A stretch of 20,317 nt of DNA from Priapulus caudatus (lineage: Eukaryota; Priapulida; Priapulimorpha; Priapulimorphida; Priapulidae), in the NCBI RefSeq assembly GCF_000485595.1, contig NW_014577074.1, forward strand, positions 586,170 through 606,486, given 5' to 3'. Positions 1 through 8,569 of this stretch are shown here, piece after piece (positions within the stretch are counted from its first letter, which is position 1; every line of letters begins with the position of its first letter). Below the pieces are notes generated by a model that saw only the letters and a list, made by a program, of their open reading frames with translations, ran no database searches and was not told the origin of the DNA. Made by a program: the position numbers and the translations under genes.

Positions 1-298
1 ATGCTAGGTCAATTAGGGGCCCGCAGTTATATGAGCGTTAAGGGAAATATGATCAAGGTCAATGTAAAGGTCCAAATAAAAGTCGCAGTGACCTGGTTTT
101 GGTACGTGACATCTACCTTCTCCCCAAGATGTGTAAGTATACCAAGTTTGGTAGTGCTAGTTCATTAGGGCCGAGTTATAGAGCGGAAGGGAAAAATATG
201 ATCAAGGTCAAGGTCAAGGTCAAATAAAAGCCGCAGTGACGTGGTTTTGGTACGCGACACACATTCTGCCCAAGATGTGTAAGTATACCAAGTTTGAA
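1..298 (+). repeat. Tandem satellite, two monomers of about 153 bp
   Basis: Monomers start at GCTAGGTCAATTAGGGG (position 3) and its variant at 156. Each monomer continues with GAGTTATAGAGCGGAAGGG, a run of AGGTCA hexamers, a GTGACCTGG or GTGACGTGG box, TTTTGGTACGCGACA, and GATGTGTAAGTATACCAAG. The array ends at about 298, where TTTGAAAGACATACG begins non-repetitive sequence. The left end is outside the window. Confidence 0.9.
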
Positions 299-1424
299 AG
301 ACATACGACATGTCTCAATCGCTCAAACCTTCTATAAATCCATTACAGTGATTCGCCACCTCGGTCGCTCAATTGTAAGAGAAGTCTGACACCTAATAGT
401 CACACGAGGAGCGATGTCAACTTCAATATGAAAACTCCATTCCATTCGACGTTACAGCTAGATTCGGCAAAAAAGTCAGGATGCATGTATAGTGGACATG
501 CTGACGACGGGCAGAGTGGCAGCTAAGAATAAGCATCTATATATATATCAGGGTATCAAGTGACAAGTGACGCTCAAAAAATAGGAAAATAGGTATTTCA
601 GATGTGAAACAAGTGCCGCGGAGCGACAGCGCTCATCTAACGTCTACTGCGGTGACTGTGGTGGAGTGGTGGTGGTGGTGGTGGTGGTCTAGTAAACCCT
701 GTTAGTCCCAAATGTGTTCACATACACGCCGAAACAGTGGAAGGCACAGGGATGGTATCAGGAACCTTCTCAAAGGAATGTTCGTTGGGATCGTTATGAA
801 AGTTGCTACGAGATGGCGCGAACGTTTAAGTGTCATCAGATTAAAGATGGAAGCTCCCATCGTACGTAGTACTAGTAGCAACAACTATTTGCAAGACAGA
901 ATAGGTAAGCACTCATCCATTTACCTACGCAAGCCTACAGGCTAAAATAGAGAGGTGCCACCTGTAACTAATTAACGCAGGCAAAAACTACACAGTACCA
1001 CCACCACATGCACTGGCAGTGGCCACTGGCAGTGGCATACGTTAAATGTAACACGCTGACAGTACAGAATGCAATCGAAATTATATGATTTAAGGAGCAT
1101 AAACCTTCTTCAACCAAATTTAGCTTTTGAAATTTCACTGTGACATTGTAGCCTCATACATCCAGGCATGTATAGATTCTACTAGCAAACCCGGCAGTCA
1201 AATTCTTTCTAACAGTAAACAAATTTATCCATGTTTAACCCGCCTCTTTAGGGTCAAAAGGTTATCCGACACTTACTCTTCGTATGTCAGCAAAAAGTAC
1301 ATTTCATGGTCCTTTCAATAAAGCCATAAAAATGCTAGGTCACGCGCTGAAACAAAAAGTTTTCAATCGCTCCGTCAGACCATGTCCTCAGAAGAAATGT
1401 CTAAAATCTGCCCGTTGTGCCCTG

Positions 1425-1830
1425 TGCCCATTGACCTTTGACCTGTGGCCTCCAATTTCGGCACAGTGATGGCTTTTCCTACCATGATGCTATACACAGA
1501 CTATCACGAGCCTATAGGTCGAGCCGTTTAGATTTGTGCCGCAATTCTGCATTTCCTCCCTATACCTTAAGTTAAGGAGGGAATGTTCCCCCTTCTTTTA
1601 CACCTCTTCACCTTTGACCTTTGACCCCCAGCTTCGACATCCCAACTCGTTTTGATGATCCCCCCGACGTCCCGAATATCGTGACCGTACGTCAAGCGGT
1701 TAAGATTTGTGCCCAACTGTTGACGCACGGACGGACGCACGAACGCACGCACGGCCGGACGGACGGACGCACGGACGCACGCTAATGCGATTCTACAAGC
1801 TGCATCTGACTATGTCAGATGAGCTAAAAA
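1425..1830 (+). repeat. Divergent two-unit repeat with GGAC-rich tail ending in GAGCTAAAAA (copy 1)
   Basis: Two related units begin at TGACCTTTGACCT (1432) and TGACCTTTGACCC (1615), 183 bp apart. Each leads to a GTTTAGATTTGTGCC or GTTAAGATTTGTGCC block. After the second come a degenerate (GGAC/GCAC)n run (about 1728-1782), then CTATGTCAGATGAGCTAAAAA. A very similar tail closes the unrelated repeat at 15996-16549, so the tail is likely the 3' end of a retroposon-type or other dispersed family. There is no coding capacity. Confidence 0.65.
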
Positions 1831-2180
1831 TAGGAGGAAAATAGGAATTATGGTGAGAAAATATATGTTAAATAGGAATATTTGTTGCGTTAGATGGCCT
1901 CCCAACACCCCTACAGCCATCCCGATCCACCACAAATGGTTTTATTAATATACATATTTGGAGTTACATCACATGCGAACAATATTTTGAGGTTTTAATG
2001 AGAAATGCATGTTAAAATTGATTTCAGCAGTTTATACATGCATAAGCACCCATACATGTAGACTACTCCAAAATAGTATGACATACATGTATACATAAGC
2101 GGATCCGGCTTTTTGAAAAAGGGTTTAGAAATAAAGGGCACTTTTATAAAAAGATGCCGAAGGCAGCTTATGCGACGTGT

Positions 2181-2645
2181 CTAAAGGCCGTCGAACACCT
2201 ACCCAAAAATCGATCCGATTAAAAAATCTCTTCATCGTTTGTAAAATCGGCTCATCGCGACGCCTTCCGATAAACACCCGCACACTTACGATAAAATTGA
2301 TTATTTAAATCTCCCTCAATTTCGTTCGTCCACGCTTTGTCTATGGTAGGCGCCATTTTGAATGTCATGTGACACAGGCACGTTCAGCTATTGGCTGTTC
2401 AATATTTATCGTAGAGGATTTTTCTGAGTTCACGCGCACACCAAAAAATCTTGTCGGATTACACAAAATCGCTTCAAAATAATCGGTTCAAAATCAAACA
2501 TGTTTAATTTGGAACGATCACCTGATAAAAATAATCGCAAGTAAAATCGTCTACAAATGAACGCGCACACCTACCCGATATCGGCTGATTTTTATCGGGC
2601 CGATCAAATCGCGTGAAAAATCGGCTGGTGTGCGACGGCCTTTAG
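2181..2645 (+). mobile_element. MITE nested in the candidate hAT-like element, copy 1
   Basis: The perfect 13-bp inverted ends CTAAAGGCCGTCG and CGACGGCCTTTAG bound 465 bp. Similarity between the arms continues inward in weaker form (ACACC...GATT on both sides). The ends can be read as a TA target duplication flanking AAGGCCGTCG, which fits Tc1/mariner, or as TAA/TTA, which fits PIF/Harbinger; the sequence does not decide. The middle contains GCGCCATTTTG, a GTCATGTGAC palindrome and an inverted CCAAT (ATTGG) near 2350-2400. There is no coding capacity. Confidence 0.7.
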
Positions 2646-2827
2646 GCACGTTGCCACTTAGGGGGGAGGGGGTACGTTAGGGGGTCTCCCACAAGAAAAA
2701 TTTTAAAAATTGGTACATTCTGAGAGCATCTGAGCAGTAATTTTGATGTCTAGAATGCAAGATGGAATTCCAAATTTTTAAGCAGAAAATTATCTTTTAT
2801 GTGTTATCTTTTTTGGGGTAAAAAAAG

Positions 2828-2843
2828 GGGGGTCCGGACCCCC
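2828..2843. repeat. Perfect GC palindrome GGGGGTCCGGACCCCC
   Basis: A 16-bp self-complementary sequence, followed by CTGGACCCCCCCC. It comes after a G-rich patch at 2661-2685 with several runs of four to six G. The equivalent site near 12715 has its G and C runs changed by single bases, as expected for homopolymer error or slippage. Confidence 0.6.
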
Positions 2844-3169
2844 TGGACCCCCCCCCTCTGGATACACATACCACATCCAACTGAGAAACAACTTTACTGA
2901 AATAAAATCTGTGATAGTAAAGAGTATATTACGTTAATTTAAAGTAAGGGGTGGTGGTCTGGGGGTCCTCCCCCAAGATATTTTTGAAAATTGTGTCACC
3001 TGAAATGTAAATTCCTGCATTCTGAGAAGGATACATACAATTCTGGATTCAGAAAAATGAAAAGCCCTCAAAAATAGGAAAAAAAAGGAATTTGTCCAGA
3101 AAATAGGACGAAATAGGAATTGCCCAGAAAATAGGAAAAAATAGGAAAAAATAGGAACTTGACGCCCTG

Positions 3170-4127
3170 ATATATAGACGGACAGATAATTGAACTACAA
3201 AGAAATGGCCCGACTGGACTAATTCAGCGCAAAAATATGGCCTTCCTTTGATAAGCCTTATACGTTCGTATTAGTGACGTGCCGCCGGGTAACTAGGATG
3301 CTTCGCGGGCATAGCAACAGAGCCAAAGTTGTATTGCCTCCACTCGGCCTCTAAAGCTGAGTGGGCTTCGATTGGCTTTGGAGCAGACTTCAAAGAGAGA
3401 TTCGTTTTTAATGTATGTTTATTTAACTACATGTTTTTCTCGTCTTCTACCATATTGTAAGCTAGCCTCTAAAAAGCAAAGGAGAAAAGATCTAACGGAA
3501 CTGGAGTGGAAACGAAAACCTAGTGGAACACGAGTATATAGCCACCATTTGACCATAATAGCCATAATAGCCATAATAGCCATCATTTGGAATATTGTTG
3601 ATATATTTAAGTAAATGAATGGCTGAGTTTTGGCTGACTCACTGTTTCTAGGGAACAATTCGGGTATTTATAATAACAAGCTGTCCATTCTAGCGACACG
3701 CACATGTTCAATTTTGTATGATGTAGAATTGATATGATTGGCAAACGAGTGCGTTTTCTGTCAATCATGCGAAAACCAACAAGACCGAGAACACGGAATG
3801 GAAAAGCGAATGAAGTGACGCTTAAAATTTCAAAAACCGAACAGTTTGTGCGGGTACAGTCTCGCACTAGGGAAGTAAGCTCAAGGATATATAGCGATGT
3901 ACAATCGATTAAACCTGACAAGTAGATATAGATACAAGCAAACCGATGCTTGGCACACGTTACCGCCCACAAATACGTGCTGCTTGAGTGCAGTCTCTGC
4001 AATCTGCATGCCGATGAATAAAAGCCAGTGAATGGCCGCAGCGATCGAATCAATATATTCAACGTAAAATCTTCAATTTGTAGCGAACACGAATGTGCCA
4101 CACACTGTTGCCGATACCCCCCCCCCC
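3170..4127 (+). other. Distal part of duplicated segment, non-coding
   Basis: This unique-looking sequence follows the candidate hAT-like element. It has a GC-richer patch at 3260-3400 with TGACGT (3275), an inverted CCAAT (3371) and a small hairpin CCACTCGGC...GCTGAGTGG, then a short ATAGCC tandem run near 3545-3580, and AT-richer DNA up to the poly-C. A minus-strand frame of 164 codons exists here (4101-3607) but is broken by indels in the second copy and shows no recognisable domain. Confidence 0.5.
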
Positions 4128-4428
4128 ATTCATTACATTATTACTGACATTATTCCATCGTTTCTATGCATATTTTAAAGTTCGTAGATGCTGCCTACAT
4201 TCTCATCACAAACAAAGAATAAATGGCAGATCCGCTAAAAGCTTATCATTATATCAGGAGTAGATAATTATCTTCTATTATCTACTCCTGATTATATACT
4301 TCTTATATAGTCAGCTTGTTATAACTCAAATGATCCTCGTATCACAAACATATATATGTAAGTATTGATTTGGCTATTATTACATTAAGCTTAACTGCTT
4401 AAGCCCCAATAAGCTTACTTATGGAATA
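4128..4428. other. Unique AT-rich interval with one palindrome
   Basis: Lies between the end of duplication copy 1 and the left TIR of the Tc1/mariner-like element. Apart from the hairpin at 4253-4292 I see nothing coding or regulatory in it. Confidence 0.4.
4253..4292. repeat. 40-bp perfect-arm palindrome
   Basis: The arms ATCAGGAGTAGATAAT and ATTATCTACTCCTGAT (16 bp, perfect) flank an 8-base spacer. The outer ATCAGGAGTA is shared with the inverted-repeat element at 15162-15258. Confidence 0.85.
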
Positions 4429-4845
4429 CAGTAAAAACCCGCGTATAAGAACCGTTAAGCTAAGGTTTTCCATTTAGACCCCCTTGACATAAGAACCTGT
4501 TTTAGCCTAAAATTTGAAACACGTTCTTATTTCCTAAAATTCAATTAACACATAAAAATTCATTAATTAACTACTGCACAAAAATACAGTACAGTGCAGT
4601 TTCACTGCGTACATTATGAAACTGAGCCCGCATGCATGGTACCGTATCTTATGGAACCTGGCCTGGCATTATGTTTGTGGTGTTTTAAAACAATCTAGTT
4701 TTGATTTGTTGATGTTTATTAGGTACTAGCTGGGCTACCCGGCGATGCCCGGGATAAAGGAGAAAAGAGCTAGAATTTAGTCTGCCATGACTAAATATGG
4801 GCTGTACTGACCTTATTCTGATTTTATAAATCTGTCCCAAGAATT

Positions 4846-5373
4846 TCACTTGTGTTCAGTTCTGCAGCGCTTCTTGGTACACAAAATTCTTGGTATTGCC
4901 ATCTTCAGAGAACCAAGGAGTGCCGCGTTGTACTTCCAGATGTTGTCCCTGAAGTGCTTGGCACGTGGGCTGTTTTGTGAGAGCAGCTGCCTGAAGATCT
5001 GTGGTGGCATTTGGAGGGCCTCCAGCTTTACTTTGCCTCCTGTGCAGCACATGCCTGGAGCTTCCCCTGGCCACGTCTTGGCAGAGCAGTGTGTGCAGAT
5101 GTTGTCCATCCTGCCAATGGAGACCTTTGGGTTAGAGGTGAAGTCTTTGTTGAGGTCGTAGGAGAACGCTGTGTTGAGCCATGAAATGTTGTCGTCAGTA
5201 TGTTGCCTGGCCCTCCTTGCCTCTGCACGTGACCTCTGGTGGGTTGCGGCATCACTTGTTTGGCGGAGTTCGCGCTGTTCGGCATTCTCTGCAGAGCGTG
5301 CTGTTTGATGGGCCAGTTTCTTTGCCCAATTGCAGTTGAACTGCCGAAAAACGATCGCTTCCGTTTCGGCATT
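4846..5373 (-). pseudogene. Helitron protein, N-terminal fragment (remnant)
   Basis: An open frame of 175 codons and a stop, entered from an upstream TGA at 5374-5376 with no proper start; the first methionine is codon 89 (5109). Codons about 20-60 are the charged Arg/Glu/Ala-rich repeat region typical of the start of Helitron-like proteins (AENAEQRELRQTSDAATHQR). Then come NISWLNTAFSYDLNKDF and a Cys/His cluster, MDNICTHCSAKTW...PGMCC, followed by GKVKLEALQMPP and HFRDNIWKYN. In full-length Helitron proteins this zinc-binding-like module precedes the Helitron-like N domain, the HUH Rep nuclease and a PIF1-type helicase, all missing here: the frame runs into the 3' end of the element after KYNAALLGSLKMA. 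Identification is from recall of the family, not a search. Confidence 0.85.
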
Positions 5374-5417
5374 TCATGCGATTGCCTGATTTTGCATGAG
5401 CCTGACTATAGTTGAGC

Positions 5418-5529
5418 GCTAGGATTGCTGTTTGCTTTTCGGCTGCGCTAGGATTCGTCTTGACTTTTCTGCTGCAGTGTATAGTCGAGTCGAGTGCTAG
5501 GATTGCTGTTAACTTTTCTGCTGCGCTAG
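5418..5529 (-). repeat. Short imperfect tandem repeats in the Helitron
   Basis: GCTAGGATT followed by a CTTTTCNGCTGC block starts at 5418, 5447 and 5496, with a truncated copy at 5524, so the units are about 30-50 bp. They lie just upstream of the preserved frame and probably derive from the coding repeats of the Arg/Ala/Glu-rich N-terminus, now frameshifted. Confidence 0.6.
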
Positions 5530-5711
5530 TATTTTTTTGGGGGAAATCTGTTGTTTGTTTTTTTCCCCTTATTTTGGCCTTTTTGTGCAAATTGTTTTTG
5601 GCCTAAAATGGTCGTCGCGTCATGCTGATTGAGAATATACCTCACGGGTCACCTCTTACTGGTCTCGAGAAGACAGACAGACAGATAGATCCGGCGATTT
5701 ATTGTAGGGGA

Positions 5712-6008
5712 TGAATAAGAAACACTCGAAAATACGAAAATAAGCAGCAAGTTCAGCATTTATACCTATATGGTAGTCGTCTACGACGCTTTCGTGTCTC
5801 CTTCGAAGCTAATAATTCATTTATTGCCGCTGTAATTCGACAATACAGCTACAAAAATACCGGTAAAAATGCGAACAACACCGCGAAAATTCGCACTCGA
5901 TGCAGTAGGAGGGTATATATAGCGCCACCGCGCAGACATTTATTAAAATAATAAATAATTTTAATTGTAATTTGACATTTCTTCATTTTGTGTATATTTT
6001 TGATTTTT
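5712..6008. other. Interval between the two Helitron 5' ends
   Basis: AT-rich and non-coding. It contains a TATA-like GGTATATATAGCGCC at about 5913-5927, which could belong to a former Helitron promoter, but no coding frame follows on either strand. Confidence 0.35.
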
Positions 6009-6146
6009 TTTTGGCCTAAAATGGTCGTGGCGACATGCTGATTAAGAATATATATGATGTTGATGGTGACCTCTTACGGGGGGGGGGGGAGAAGATAGAC
6101 AGACAAACAGACAGACCGAAAAACAGACTCGCCCTTTATGTAAGAG
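6009..6146 (-). mobile_element. Second Helitron-type 5' end
   Basis: On the minus strand it reads A|TCTCTTACATAAAGGGCGAG, then a CTGTCTGT-rich run, GTAAGAGGTCACC, TTCTTAATCAGCATG and CGACCATTTTAGGCC. The element at 4726-5711 starts with the same succession of blocks (5711 down to 5598). It is either a duplicated terminus or the 5' remnant of an older Helitron into which the first one inserted. No separate 3' CTRR end was identified for it. A run of 12 Gs interrupts it. Confidence 0.7.
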
Positions 6147-7075
6147 ATAAAGGGCATAAAAAGAAATAATATAACCAAGAATAGGGTTTAAATTTGTCTA
6201 GATTGCAGTCATTTAGACATAATTATATACATATTTTATATAAACAATGCAACCAACAATAATATTATAATAATAATAATATATATTATATAAACAACTG
6301 CACCAATATTCTACCAGAAACAACCAACACCTTTTTTTTCTTAAGAAAATAAGAACCTTATAGCCTAATTTACCAGTAAACACCAATTATATAAGAACCT
6401 TTTTAGGCTAACTTGAAAAAATGCAGGTTCTTATACGCGGGTGTTTACTGTAGTAGATATAGAGCTATCCTACCGTCTTTTTTGATAACGTTGAGTTTTA
6501 CACGGACAACATGCCATAACTTAATTTATTAGTATTGTATCTCCTGATTGTATTTTAATTGGTCATTTGATATTTATCAGCACTTGGCTGTCTGTATATT
6601 TGTCAGGAAATATCTGCCTACTTGTCATGAACCAGAGAATATGTGATATTGGTACGTCGCAAAGCGGTATAGTAATGCCTGCTGCCGGTGTTTCACATAG
6701 AAGCCTGCATGCTCCTTCTGCTAATAATGCAAATTAAAAGATTTCAGTTGAATTGCTGCTTCATAACAGTTGCAGCATTATTAGAGTTACGAAGGTGCGA
6801 CCATAACGCTAAATCTGTAGTATTATTAGTAGACTTGTTCCGTGGCTAGGCCTGCATGGCTGTAACAACCATCCTGAGCAGTGTGCAAGAGAAGATTGCT
6901 CTCAGACGTTTGGAAGAGTGCATGGTGGTCGTTATGACACATGTAAGTGATCCAAAAGGAAATGAAAGTGAAGGAACAAATCACTTCCTCCCCACTGCCC
7001 CTTCTTATCTCCCTTCATCTCTCTCCTTCCCCTACGTCCCTTCCTCCGGCCACCTCCATCCCAATTATTTCCTCC

Positions 7076-7106
7076 CTCTCACTCTCTCTCTCTCTCTCTT
7101 TCTCTC
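7076..7106. repeat. (CT)n microsatellite
   Basis: Mostly uninterrupted CT repeats within a longer pyrimidine-rich stretch from about 6985. Confidence 0.9.
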
Positions 7107-7168
7107 AGTATTCCTCTCTCACGGTCTCGCTTCCATTAATCACTCGTTTGGAACACAGACGAACGCAA

Positions 7169-7240
7169 GCGCGCGCGCACGTACGCACGCACGCACGCAC
7201 GCACGCACGCACAGACACACACACACACACACACACACAC
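7169..7240. repeat. Compound (GC)n-(GCAC)n-(AC)n microsatellite
   Basis: About 70 bp of nearly strict alternating purine and pyrimidine, starting with a GC run, then repeated CGCACGCA, then (AC)n. This is the classic composition for left-handed DNA. Confidence 0.95.
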
Positions 7241-7565
7241 TGCCATGATGAATATTGGCAGGTGTCAAACGCAGCGTGACCTGCAGAGAAATGTTTTGGA
7301 AAATATTTTAATAATCGCCTCTTTGCGAAAACGCGCGATGTTATATAAAAACGTTTGAGTTGGTGCAAGTCGCATCTCGGCATAGGCTGAGCGGGCGAAC
7401 ACGGGGTGGCCCATGCATGGCTCTCGTTTAACATTGATTTAAAAAAGCTCTAGGACCCACTAATTGCAAAAGAAAAGAAAGCAGTGGCGATATGTTGTGT
7501 AGACGGTCCATCGTTCGTCACTCCTTGTTTGTCTAGTTGCTTGATTGTGAGCTACTATTTGCTTA

Positions 7566-7612
7566 AGTGAATAATAGAGATTCTATTATACTATTATTCT
7601 CTATTATTCACT
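7566..7612. repeat. 47-bp palindrome
   Basis: The arms AGTGAATAATAGAGA and TCTCTATTATTCACT (15 bp, perfect) flank a 17-base AT-rich spacer. The inverted strand (GGAGTGAATAATAGAG) resembles the palindrome at 4253-4292 (GGAGTAGATAATAGAAG). Confidence 0.85.
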
Positions 7613-7649
7613 CCAGATATCATGTAATCTAATCTTAGTTTGCAATGAG

Positions 7650-7680
7650 TGCGTGCGCGTGTGCGTGTGTGCATATATAT
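7650..7680. repeat. Alternating (GT/GC)n then (AT)n tract
   Basis: About 30 bases of alternating purine-pyrimidine, GTGCGTGCGCGTGTGCG followed by TGTGTGCATATATAT. Confidence 0.8.
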
Positions 7681-8161
7681 TTAATATGGTCATAGGCTTG
7701 TAAACATGTTTGGGAAATATTTACACACGAGCAAAATTTCTTCACGATACCATGCATAAATTACCAACAATTACAACTGATCAGCATTTTAATCTATGCA
7801 AACACGACATAAAGTTCGCCATGTTATTTAGTAAATAACGAAAAATTTAAGTTCGTCTGCAACGGGCCCATAGGGTCTCTAAATATATTCTTACTCGCGA
7901 TTGCCAGTGAGTCCGCGCGTATAAAAGTACACACATGATGAAGGAGATGGAAGCTTTTTGGAATGCAATCATTATTATTTATTACATTACATAGAACTTT
8001 ATTGCATGCCTAGTGAAATGCACGTTAGTGGCTTCAAGAATATTGGCTTCTTGGAGCAAAACCACAACCATAAATATTCTAGTGGGAGTATAATATTCAT
8101 TCATACATTTTTTTTCTACATTTATCACCACCACCCGCCGTGCGTGCGCTAGCACACCTAC

Positions 8162-8354
8162 CTCGTTCACGTAGAAGTAAGGTGTGCCGTAGACACCCGT
8201 GTCGACGTAATCCCTGTCGTTCTGCGTCGAGCCTGGCTCCTCGACGAGCCCCATGTCACGTAGAGCCTTCGATAGCTGCAGTATCTTGTAGCCGCGCGAC
8301 GCATCGCTGGCCAGCTGCGCATCGCACTTAGCCTGGTCGTACGGAATGTCATAT
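8162..8354 (-). CDS. Internal coding exon (downstream of two) of the same unidentified protein gene
   Basis: On the minus strand the acceptor reads CACCCGCAG and the donor GAG|GTAGGT. The 193 bases between them supply one base that completes an arginine codon started by the exon at 17078-17255, followed by 64 whole codons, so it ends in phase 0. The peptide starts YDIPYDQAKCDAQLASDASR, continues with an amphipathic stretch ILQLSKALRDMGLVEE, and ends TGVYGTPYFYVNE. G+C content is high compared with the AT-rich surroundings, and the opposite strand carries only overlapping shadow frames. Joined to the upstream exon it gives about 124 uninterrupted residues. The next exon, which must start in phase 0, was not found down to position 1. 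I do not recognise the protein; a conserved metazoan domain is likely from its texture alone. Confidence 0.75.
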
Positions 8355-8569
8355 CTGCGGGTGCAACCAACGTGTACATCATGCATGAGAGAAGTGCTCG
8401 GGAGCACAGCGCTGATTACGCAATGCATGCAGTGAGGAATGTGGGGTGGATGCACGAATCGAAGATGTAACGGAGAAAATGTGGAAATGTATAGAAATGC
8501 ATGTTTTAAAATAGAAATGCGTGGTTTAAAAATCATGCCCATGACATCAATATCATTTCGAAGACCCAC

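Larger units (their letters stand above)
549..3169 (+). mobile_element. Candidate hAT-like non-autonomous element, copy 1
   Basis: The left end reads CAGGGTATCAAG and the inverted right end CAGGGCGTCAAG, matching at 10 of 12 bases. The flanking octamers are ATATATAT and ATATATAG (7 of 8), which fits an 8-bp target duplication but is weak evidence because the site is AT-repeat. CAGGG termini with an 8-bp duplication are typical of hAT transposons. AAAATAGGA motifs recur near both ends (580-600, 1830-1845, 3070-3160) but in the same orientation, not inverted. There is no transposase, so any mobility would have been in trans. The same ends and flanks occur in copy 2, so insertion came before the duplication. 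Confidence 0.45.
1..4127 (+). repeat. Direct duplication, copy 1 (left edge cut by the window)
   Basis: The whole stretch matches 9923-13991 collinearly, from the two last satellite monomers to a poly-C tract (4117-4127), after which the two copies diverge at once. Differences are mostly one-base insertions or deletions, often in homopolymers, with few substitutions. For example, the G-run near 2680 is longer here than near 12565. No long open frame is kept in both copies. The segment lies in the inferred downstream intron of the minus-strand gene. It could be two insertions of one composite element, a segmental duplication, or a retained haplotype/assembly artefact. Confidence 0.95.
4726..5711 (-). 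mobile_element. Truncated non-autonomous Helitron
   Basis: On the minus strand the element begins TCCCCTAC after a host A and ends CTAG before a host T, exactly the A|TC...CTRR|T pattern of Helitrons. Ten bases or so before CTAG is the expected 3' hairpin, CCCGGGCATCGCCGGG (4738-4753). It carries the start of a Helitron protein (4846-5373) that is cut before the Rep and helicase domains, so it could only move in trans. Its first ~110 bp resemble 6009-6146. Confidence 0.85.
4429..6450. mobile_element. Tc1/mariner-type non-autonomous TIR element, split by Helitron DNA
   Basis: The left end starts CAGTAAAAACCCGCG and the inverted right end CAGTAAACACCCGCG; about 25 bp match with one mismatch. 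TA flanks both sides (4427-4428 and 6451-6452), the standard Tc1/mariner target duplication, and CAGT is a common terminus in that superfamily. Subterminal copies of ATAAGAACCT...TAGCCTAA recur just inside both ends (about 4487-4512, 6347-6370, 6390-6412). No transposase frame is present. Removing the Helitron insert at 4726-5711 leaves about 1 kb, and less if the second Helitron end is also an insertion. Confidence 0.8.
6451..8161. other. Non-coding interval between transposon and downstream exon
   Basis: Inferred intron sequence just downstream of the exon at 8162-8354 on the minus strand. It holds a CT-rich microsatellite, two alternating purine-pyrimidine tracts and one palindrome, listed separately. 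I see no convincing exon; a 29-codon plus-strand frame ending at GTAAGT (6856-6942) is discussed among the findings. Confidence 0.4.

Noticed and set aside
3607-4101. Minus-strand open frame of 164 codons
   Set aside because: The second copy of this DNA breaks the frame by indels, the translation has no recognisable domain, and there is no supporting splice or start context.
5898-5945. TATA-box promoter for a gene
   Set aside because: The TATATA motif is in AT-rich transposon DNA and no coding frame or exon follows it on either strand.
6856-7279. Long plus-strand frames rich in Ser/Leu and Thr/His
   Set aside because: They translate the (CT)n and (AC)n microsatellites and are not genes.
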